Source: Torymus aiolomorphi
Taxonomy: Eukaryota > Arthropoda > Insecta > Hymenoptera > Torymidae
Reading direction: 5' to 3'
Length of the DNA: 64,000 nucleotides
NCBI GenBank assembly: GCA_036365515.1
Contig: CM070873.1
Span: forward strand, 23,606,257 to 23,670,256
The notes beneath the pieces were generated by a model. The model was not told the DNA's origin and made no database searches. It worked only from the letters and a program-made list of their open reading frames with translations. Shown here one piece after another: positions 57,964-64,000 of this stretch; position 1 is the stretch's first letter; the number at the start of each line of letters is the position of its first letter. Position numbers and translations under genes: made by a program.

Positions 57964-58981
57964 GGAGAGGAGAGAAGTAGAATTACGTTGAAGTGCGTCG
58001 TCATCTACAGCAGCTCTTCGCTTTAAGCAGAACAAAGTATATTAATAATTTGTCAAGCACAAGGAATGAGGAGAGCAGTATAGAAATGCTGGGGTTAGGG
58101 AACAAGGCAGGTGAAAATTTGGAGGTTAGGTTCGGCTATACAACAAATAGTACAAAATAAAGTCCCAGTCAGAAGTGAAGTACTTACCCAATTCAGTCGC
58201 GGGAGCATGGACCTAATTCAACTGCATCATCGCCGTCGCTCCTCCGTCCTGTTCGCCTCGGTAATGTCCTTGGGAAGAGATAGCTGCACCGGCTTCTCTC
58301 GAGAGGAGAGAAGTAGAATTACGTTGAAGCGCGTGGTCATCTACAGCAGCTCTTCACTTTAGGCAAAACAAAATGTATTAATAATACGTCAAGTATTAGG
58401 AATGAGGAGAGCAGTATTGAACTGCTAGGGAAGAGGGCAGATGAAAATTTGGAGGTTAGGTTCGGCTATACTACAGATACAACGGAATAAAGTCTTAGTT
58501 CGAAGTAAAGTACTTACACGAATCAGTCGTGGGAGAGTAAACTTCAGTCAACTGCATCATCGCCGTAGCATTCCCGGCCTCGGTGATGTACTTTCTACAA
58601 CTATAGCGTCCGCGTTGTGTGTATGTGTCTTCAGCGCCCATTACTGTTCTCGCGCAGGCGCGGCGAGCCGGCGTCGACGCGTCCGCTCGTGTTGTTGTCG
58701 CTCTTTACTACGTAAAACCGCAGTGTTGCCAAATCTCGCCTGCGCAGTGCGGCGACGCAACTGCAAGATCGACGGCCTAAGGGAGCCTCGGCGGCGCTCG
58801 GGGCGCTCGGACGAATTCTGCGACTCGCCGCTGGCTGCTATGTTATCATATGACCACATGTTAACCGTCAGGCACCTGTCGGTTGCCACCTACAGTGTAC
58901 GCAAGTGCTCTTGATAATCTGGTTAGTAACCAAGAAAGAGCAGTCGAAAGTAAACGTAGTAAATGTTAGTGTGCGGCGGGT

Positions 58982-59032
58982 CTACGGTGGTTCGTCCCCA
59001 CTCAACTTGCGGGTGGGGTCGAACCACCGTAG
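58982..59032. repeat. GC-rich hairpin, related to the downstream unit hairpins
   Basis: CTACGGTGGTTCG, T, CCCCAC pairs with GTGGGG, T, CGAACCACCGTAG: 19 paired positions and one T-T mismatch. Confidence 0.92.
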
Positions 59033-59279
59033 GCTCGAAGATTTCAATTGAACATTTTTCGTGTTTGTGGCGATTGAATTGGTCAGCTCATTATACTTTT
59101 TCTCCAAGACTATTGATTTTCCGAAAACGTAATTATTTTATTTATTTATTTATTTATTTATTTTATTTAATTATTATAGGCATAGACGCATCGTGGGAAA
59201 AATAATTCAAGAAATATTCTTGTCTGTTCTGGAGCAAGATACGTAATGTACCAAACGGCATAAAAGTGCACTTGCGAGC

Positions 59280-59304
59280 CTCTCTCTCTCTCTCTCTTTT
59301 TCTT

Positions 59305-59373
<69 letters not shown>
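59280..59373 (+). repeat. (TC)n microsatellite
   Basis: TC run with a short interruption (tttttctttccc). A much shorter TC run lies at the matching place of the next tandem unit, near 59743. Confidence 0.9.
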
Positions 59374-59375
<2 letters not shown>

Positions 59376-60006
59376 TCGGCTAAAGATTTCTTAGATCATC
59401 TGATTAGTAAACAAGCAAGAGCAGTCGAAAGTAAACGCAGTAAACGTTAAACTGTGTGCCGTGGGTCTATGGTGGTTCGTCCGTTCACCGTAGACTCGAA
59501 GATTTCAATTGAACATTTTTCGTGTTTGTGGTTATCGAATTAGTCAGCACATTATACTTTTCGTCCAACTCTATTGATTTTCCGAAAGCGTACCTATTTT
59601 ATTTATTTTTTTATTATTATTTATTTTATTTAATTATTGTAGGCATGGACGCTTCGTGGGAAAAATAATTTAAGAAATAGTATTGTCTGTTCTGGGGCAA
59701 GGTACCTACAGTCCCAATCGGCATAAAAAGAACTCCTGCGTTCTCTCTCTCTCTGCTCAGTTAAAGATTTCTTAGATCATCTGGTTAGTAACCAAGAAAG
59801 AGCAGTTGAAAGAAACTTAGTAAATGTTATACTCTGTGCAACGGGTCTACGGTGGTACTAGAAATTTTACGGTGATACTAGAAAAACTAGAAATTGAAAT
59901 ATAATTATAAGCAATATCTGGTTCGATGAAAACCATCGCCGTTATGATAGGGGTAAATGGTATTTTCTTCCATCACCGTAGACGTGACGTATAGCGCCCC
60001 GCTACT

Positions 60007-60052
60007 CTACGGAAGTCGCTCCCGTGCAGCGAGACGGGAGCGAATCCCGTAG
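60007..60052. repeat. Unit hairpin, imperfect
   Basis: CTACGGAAGTCGCTCCCGT pairs with ACGGGAGCGAATCCCGTAG with a small internal mismatch loop. Confidence 0.85.
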
Positions 60053-60377
60053 GCTCGCCCGCTCAGATCGCACTTTTCTGGCGCGATACGAACGTGTCTC
60101 TCCCCTACAATGGGTATATAGCGATAGCCCTACGCAATAACTAAATGTTTTGCTAAGTATTTACGAATATTTATATTTTGAAATAAAAGAGGTAAATCGT
60201 GTTATTTTATCGTAATATTCCCACTTCACCGACTATTATTGCTTTCTAATAGTGAATGAGTCTAATATTTTTTTAAATAAGTATACACGCAAGGAAAGAA
60301 ATATTTAGATAAATGTACCAAAGAAAGGGAATATTTCGATAGAGCTGCCATTGGCAATACAAGTTCATCATCGTATA

Positions 60378-61317
60378 TGGGAGCGTCCGCCAGAAACCAG
60401 CCAGCGGGCGCGCGGGACGCATTTTTCATGCAAAACACGCTCTGTTCAACTCGCTCGTAATCGTATTCTGAGTCTCTCAGAAAAAAACAAGATATATATC
60501 GATAGCTTTTTTCCTGCTCTTTCCAATGGGGCTATTGTTTTTACTCCGAAACTTTTTCTTCTGGTCTTAAATTCAAGTTGAAAGTTCAGAGACATTTTTC
60601 TCAAAGTATATCATGTTTTTCTTCAAAATGCATACGACCATTCGAAAGTACAAGTCTTAAGCTACAAAACCATACATTTTCAAATTGGAGAAATGAAGGG
60701 CTCAAAAGTAATAAGATTGAAAACACAGCGGCGAGCGGCCGCGTGAAATCTGTTCTGCTCTTGGACGCGCCTCTGTATGCGTATATATCAATTATACATT
60801 AGTATCGTGAAAAGACCAATACAAATAATCGCAAATAAAAATAAAAGAATTATGGTTTAAATAAAAAATTAATATATTTAAAACGTAATATATGATGCAC
60901 TGATAAAACATTGTGTAATGCTTTTAATAGGAAACAACGAAAATATGCACTACGTTTATAAAAGCACATTCGGGTCCAGCGCAAAAAATTTGCTTTACGT
61001 TTCTCCAACTTTAAAATGTAGAGGTTTGTAGCTTTTAACTTGTACTTTCGAATGGTGCTATGCATTTTGAAGAACAACATGTTATACTTTAAGAAAAATG
61101 ATTCAGAACTTTTCACTCGAATTTCCGACCAGAAGAAAGTGTTTGGGAGTAAAAAGAATAGCACCATTCGAAAGAGCAGGAAAAAATCTATCGAAATATG
61201 TCTTTTGTTTTTTTCTGAGAGACTCACAATACGATTACGAGCGAGTTGAACAGAGCGTGTTTTACATGAAAAATGCGTCCCGCGCGCCCGCTGGCTGGTT
61301 TCTGGCAGACGCTCCCA
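60378..61317. mobile_element. 940-bp fold-back element with arms of about 325 bp
   Basis: The ends are TGGGAGCGTC and GACGCTCCCA. The left arm 60378 to about 60700 and right arm about 60993-61317 are inverted copies with moderate divergence. Flanks are TA on both sides (or ATAT if the element starts at GGGAGCG). The uninterrupted target CATCGTATATTACGGATGCT is present at about 61910 and 62560 in sister units. The spacer has no recognised coding sequence. Confidence 0.85.
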
Positions 61318-61446
61318 TATTACGGATGCTCGTCAATAACCAAAAATTCCTCTGAATAGAATTTCTCAGATAAAAATTAAAAATTGAAATATAATTATAA
61401 GCAACATCTGGTTCGATGAAAACCATCCTCGTTATCATAGGGGTCA

Positions 61447-61635
61447 ATGGTATTTACTTCCATCACGGCCGACGAGACCTATAGCGCGCCGCTACTCTAC
61501 GGGAGTCGCTCCCGTCGGGTGCAGCGAGACGGGAGCGACACCCGTAGGCTCGCCCGGTCAGATCGCACTTTTGTGGCGCGATACGAATGTGTCTCTCCCC
61601 TACAATGGGTATATAGCGATAGGCCTACGCAATAA
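61447..61635 (+). CDS. Repeat-encoded ORF, sister copy
   Basis: 62 codons with MVFTSITADETYSAPLLYGS and then diverged RSRRVQRDGSDTRR; it ends earlier than its sisters. No domain recognised. Confidence 0.2.
   Translation: MVFTSITADETYSAPLLYGSRSRRVQRDGSDTRRLARSDRTFVARYECVSPLQWVYSDRPTQ
61497..61547. repeat. Unit hairpin, one mismatch
   Basis: CTACGGGAGTCGCTCCCGT pairs with ACGGGAGCGACACCCGTAG, with one mismatched pair. Confidence 0.9.
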
Positions 61636-62046
61636 CTAAACGTCTTGCTACGTATTTACGAATATTTATATTTTGAAATAAAAGAGGTTAAATCGTGTTA
61701 TTTTATCGTATTTTGTTATATTTTGAAATAAAAGAGGTTAAATCCTGTTATTGTATCGTAATACTCCCACTTCACTGACTATTATTGCTTTCTAATAGTG
61801 AGTCTAATATTTTTTTAGATAAGTATGCATGTAAGAAAGGAAATATTTAGATAAATATACGAAAGAAAGGGAATATTTCGATAGGGCTGCCTTTGGCAAT
61901 CCAAGTTCATCATCGTATATTACGGATGCTCCTCAATAACCAAAAATTCCTCTGAATAGAATTTCTCAGATAAGAATTAGAAATTGAAATACAATTATAA
62001 GCAACATCTGGTTCGATGAAAACCATCCTCGTTATCATAGGGGTCA

Positions 62047-62277
62047 ATGGTATTTACTTCCATCACAGTAGACGAGACGTATAGCGCGCCGCTACTCTAC
62101 GGGAGTCGCGCCCGTCCGGCGTTGCGGGACGGGCGCGACTCCCGTAGCCTCGCCTGCTCAGATCACACATTTCTGGCGAGATACGATCGTAAATTTTCCC
62201 TGCAATGGGTATATTGCGATGGCCCATACGCCATAACTAATAGTTTTGCTAAGTATTTACGAATATTTATATTTTGA
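62047..62277 (+). CDS. Repeat-encoded ORF across the unit hairpin
   Basis: 76 codons starting MVFTSITVDETYSAPLLYGS, then the hairpin-encoded RARPALRDGRDSRS, then TFLARYDR and QWVY. Sister ORFs are at 61447-61635 and 62698-62907. It may be coding, or a by-product of a conserved hairpin in a recent duplication. Confidence 0.25.
   Translation: MVFTSITVDETYSAPLLYGSRARPALRDGRDSRSLACSDHTFLARYDRKFSLQWVYCDGPYAITNSFAKYLRIFIF
62097..62147. repeat. Unit hairpin, perfect 21-bp arms
   Basis: The left arm begins CTACGGGAGTCGCGCCCGTC and is matched exactly by the right arm. Compared with 61497-61547 the stem has T to G on one side and A to C on the other. Confidence 0.95.
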
Positions 62278-62697
62278 AATAACAGAGGTTTAATCGTGTT
62301 ATTCTATCGTATTTTGTTATATTTTGAAATAAAGGAGGTTAGATCGTGTTATTTTATCGTATTTTGTTATATTTTGAAATAAAAGATGTTAAATCGTGGT
62401 ATTTTTAGCGTAATATTCCCACTTCACCGACTATTATTCCTTTCTAATAGTGAGTCTGATATTTTTTAGATAACTATGCACGTATGAAAAGAAATATTTA
62501 GATAAATGTACCAAAGAAAGGGAATATTTCGATAGAGCTGCCTTTGGCAATACAAGTTCATCATCGTATATTACGGATGCTCGTCAATAACCAAAAATTC
62601 CTCTGAATAGAATTTCTCAGATAAGAATTATAAATTGAAATATAATTATAAGCAACATCTGGTTCGATGATAACCATCCTCCTTATCATGGGGGTCA

Positions 62698-62907
62698 ATG
62701 GTATTTACTTCCATCACGGCCGACGAGACGTATAGAGCGCCGCTACTGTACGGGAGTCGCGCCCGTCCGGCGTTGCGAGACGGGCGCGACTCCCGTAGCC
62801 TCGCTAGCGCCCATAGCACTTTTCTTGCGAGGTACGATCGTGACTCTTCTCTGCAATGGGTATATAGAGATGGCCCATACGCAATAACTAAACGTTTAGT
62901 TGAGTAA
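62698..62907 (+). CDS. Repeat-encoded ORF, sister copy
   Basis: 69 codons with MVFTSITADETYRAPLLYGS and RARPALRDGRDSRS. The C-terminal half QWVYRDGPYAITK matches 62047-62277. Confidence 0.22.
   Translation: MVFTSITADETYRAPLLYGSRARPALRDGRDSRSLASAHSTFLARYDRDSSLQWVYRDGPYAITKRLVE
62749..62797. repeat. Unit hairpin, perfect 19-bp arms
   Basis: TACGGGAGTCGCGCCCGTC and its exact complement around an 11-base loop. Confidence 0.95.
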
Positions 62908-62930
62908 TAAGTAATTACGAATGTTTATTT

Positions 62931-63834
62931 ATTTATGTAACAACATTAAAAGGGCTTAGGTCCTTAGTGGATTTTTGCATGATTTACCTAATATAAAATT
63001 AATCTAAATGACCTAACTAACTGTAAAAATCAATAATTTTTTAAAATAAGTAACTATTCAATTCATCACTCCTCACTTGGCTCCCAGAGTAGTGGCTGAT
63101 CTGCTGCTTATGTGATTTGGTCACGAAGAAAAGAGATCAAAGCTAGTTTAAGAGTAAAATTTGAAAAAATTACAGAAAGAGACAGCATCTTGACTATTCC
63201 AAACTTCTTATGCATTGGACGTATTTCATCAAACCCATGTTTAGGATATTTAATACTGCCACAGGATTAACAAGTAGTAAATTTTCATTTTAACACAAAT
63301 TGAATTTTTCATTCATTATGCAATAATGCAATATTTTAAATATTACTTTGCAGATAGCTTGATGGCTTTTTGGGTTTGCTTGTCTTTCCGATTTAGCTAA
63401 TGGATAGATTATACGCACATGGACATGTCAAGCTTCCGAACACGGCTTCTTAGATCCTGTAGCGGATAAATAATAATTTGGCACAATGTTCTTGACTTTA
63501 ACTGGTTTGATTCCCATCGCACCTACGGCTCTTGTAGTAGAGATGTGGCTTTGATCGATACTGCATGATATATTCGATATCGCTCACTATCGCTCCTGGT
63601 AATATATTTATATTATGTATGCATATAGATTTTAAATTATTTGCAACAATGTTTTGAAAAATATTAACATTAACATTTATAAAATTTGAAATTCTCATTA
63701 TATTTCTTATTGTATATTTACAGTTTTATTATACAAATTACATATTATTTATCTAAATTTTTGTTAGAATCTAAAGTTATCATCACTTTATCAAAACAAA
63801 CAAAATATAAACATGTATTTTTTATGTCATTTCT
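62931..63834. other. AT-rich DNA, no gene seen
   Basis: No gene, repeat array or transposon recognised. Confidence 0.5.
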
Positions 63835-64000
63835 CTATGGACAACTGAGGATCGTGCGCTCATGTGATTGTATACATTTGCGTCGCCTGGCTCCCGGCGT
63901 TCTCGACGATGACAGCGGCTGTTGAAGTACGAGGTTTGACTGGACATCTTTTTCCCCGTCGAGTACGTCGGCTGGTGGTGGTGCCTCGGAGACAGTGAAG
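63835..64000 (-). CDS. Possible C-terminal exon of a minus-strand gene, cut by window edge
   Basis: On the minus strand one frame is open from the window edge for 54 codons and ends at TAG (63835-63837). It reads SEAPPPADVLDGEKDVQSNL, then QQPLSSSRTPGARRRK and a short end. Base composition rises sharply to GC-rich here, as in the kuz exons. No domain seen; it may also be a GC-rich non-coding island. Confidence 0.3.
   Translation of the reverse strand, partial: FTVSEAPPPADVLDGEKDVQSNLVLQQPLSSSRTPGARRRKCIQSHERTILSCP

Larger units (their letters stand above)
56237..58600 (+). repeat. Tandem array of 285-330-bp units with small + strand ORFs
   Basis: About seven units share GTC(A/G)TCTAC..GAGCTCTTC or CAGCTCTTC followed by a stop. 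In the first part the period is about 284 bp (marker near 56270, 56552, 56832, 57117 and 57400). Later units (about 57963-58590) are longer and diverged, one holding a (TA)n run. On the minus strand the same units show acceptor-like TTTCTTGCCTAG and donor-like GTGAGTAG or GTAAGTAC. Confidence 0.88.
58905..59890 (+). repeat. Two to three tandem units of about 380-480 bp with hairpins
   Basis: Units start near 58911, 59398 and 59776 with (A/T)ATC(A/T)GGTTAGTAA or a near match, AAGAGCAGT(C/T)GAAAG and GGGTCTA(C/T)GGTGG. The second half carries CGATTGAATT-like sequence, ATTTATTTATT and GGCATAGACGC. Hairpins lie at 58982-59032 and 59465-59495. Confidence 0.8.
59889..62930 (+). repeat. Four tandem units of about 550-650 bp with long GC-rich hairpins
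   Basis: Units begin GAAATTGAAATATAATTATA near 59892, 61384, 61981 and 62633. Each then has ATCTGGTTCGATGA(A/T)AACCAT, an ATG at GTCAATGGTATTT, a GC-rich hairpin, TATTTACGAATATTTATATT and repeated GAGGTTAAATCGTG blocks. The first unit is interrupted by the fold-back element 60378-61317. Confidence 0.88.

Noticed and set aside
58641..58914. GC-rich block with open frames on both strands
   Set aside because: Arg-rich translations on both strands with no domain; likely a GC-rich island or repeat edge.

Overview
The window is nuclear DNA of an arthropod, most likely an insect. GC-rich exons sit in AT-rich introns, splice sites are consensus GT/AG, and there are long (CA)n and (GA)n runs and many small inverted-repeat transposons. 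A wasp-like (hymenopteran) genome is a guess from overall texture; no marker fixes the order.

The one large gene is kuzbanian, the ADAM10-type transmembrane metalloprotease that sheds Notch. Ten coding exons on the + strand run from 10309 to 26607 and give about 740 residues: end of the prodomain with an RTRR furin site, metalloprotease domain with a split zinc motif, disintegrin and Cys-rich part, one membrane segment, and a basic then Gly/His/Ser-rich tail. The first 10.3 kb looks like one large intron, because the first visible exon starts inside a codon; upstream exons lie outside the window. After the TGA stop (followed by C) the same frame stays open for 22 coding-like codons, so stop-codon readthrough is a good possibility. 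The stretch from about 26.6 to 32.5 kb is almost free of transposons, is rich in simple repeats and ends in AATAAA signals; it is probably a very long 3' UTR.

From 32.6 to 43.4 kb the sequence is mainly dead or non-autonomous mobile DNA: a motif array around a 90-bp inverted repeat, a decayed minus-strand nuclease-like gene, nested MITEs, and a TIR element carrying a reverse transcriptase fragment. A compact two-exon orphan gene (42443-43066) with TATA box, CCAAT-like box and spliced ORF sits directly against a copia-like LTR.

From 43.9 to 45.0 kb there are eleven short hairpin modules with conserved cores and changing but still paired stems. This is the best candidate here for an undescribed structured RNA or DNA element. 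A copia gag remnant lies at 48.0 kb. From 49.0 to 62.9 kb the DNA is nearly all tandem arrays with units of about 141, 170, 314, 285, 480 and 600 bp. Two of these carry conserved small ORFs, and the last carries long hairpins with compensatory stem changes and a 940-bp fold-back insertion. A possible minus-strand terminal exon runs off the right edge.
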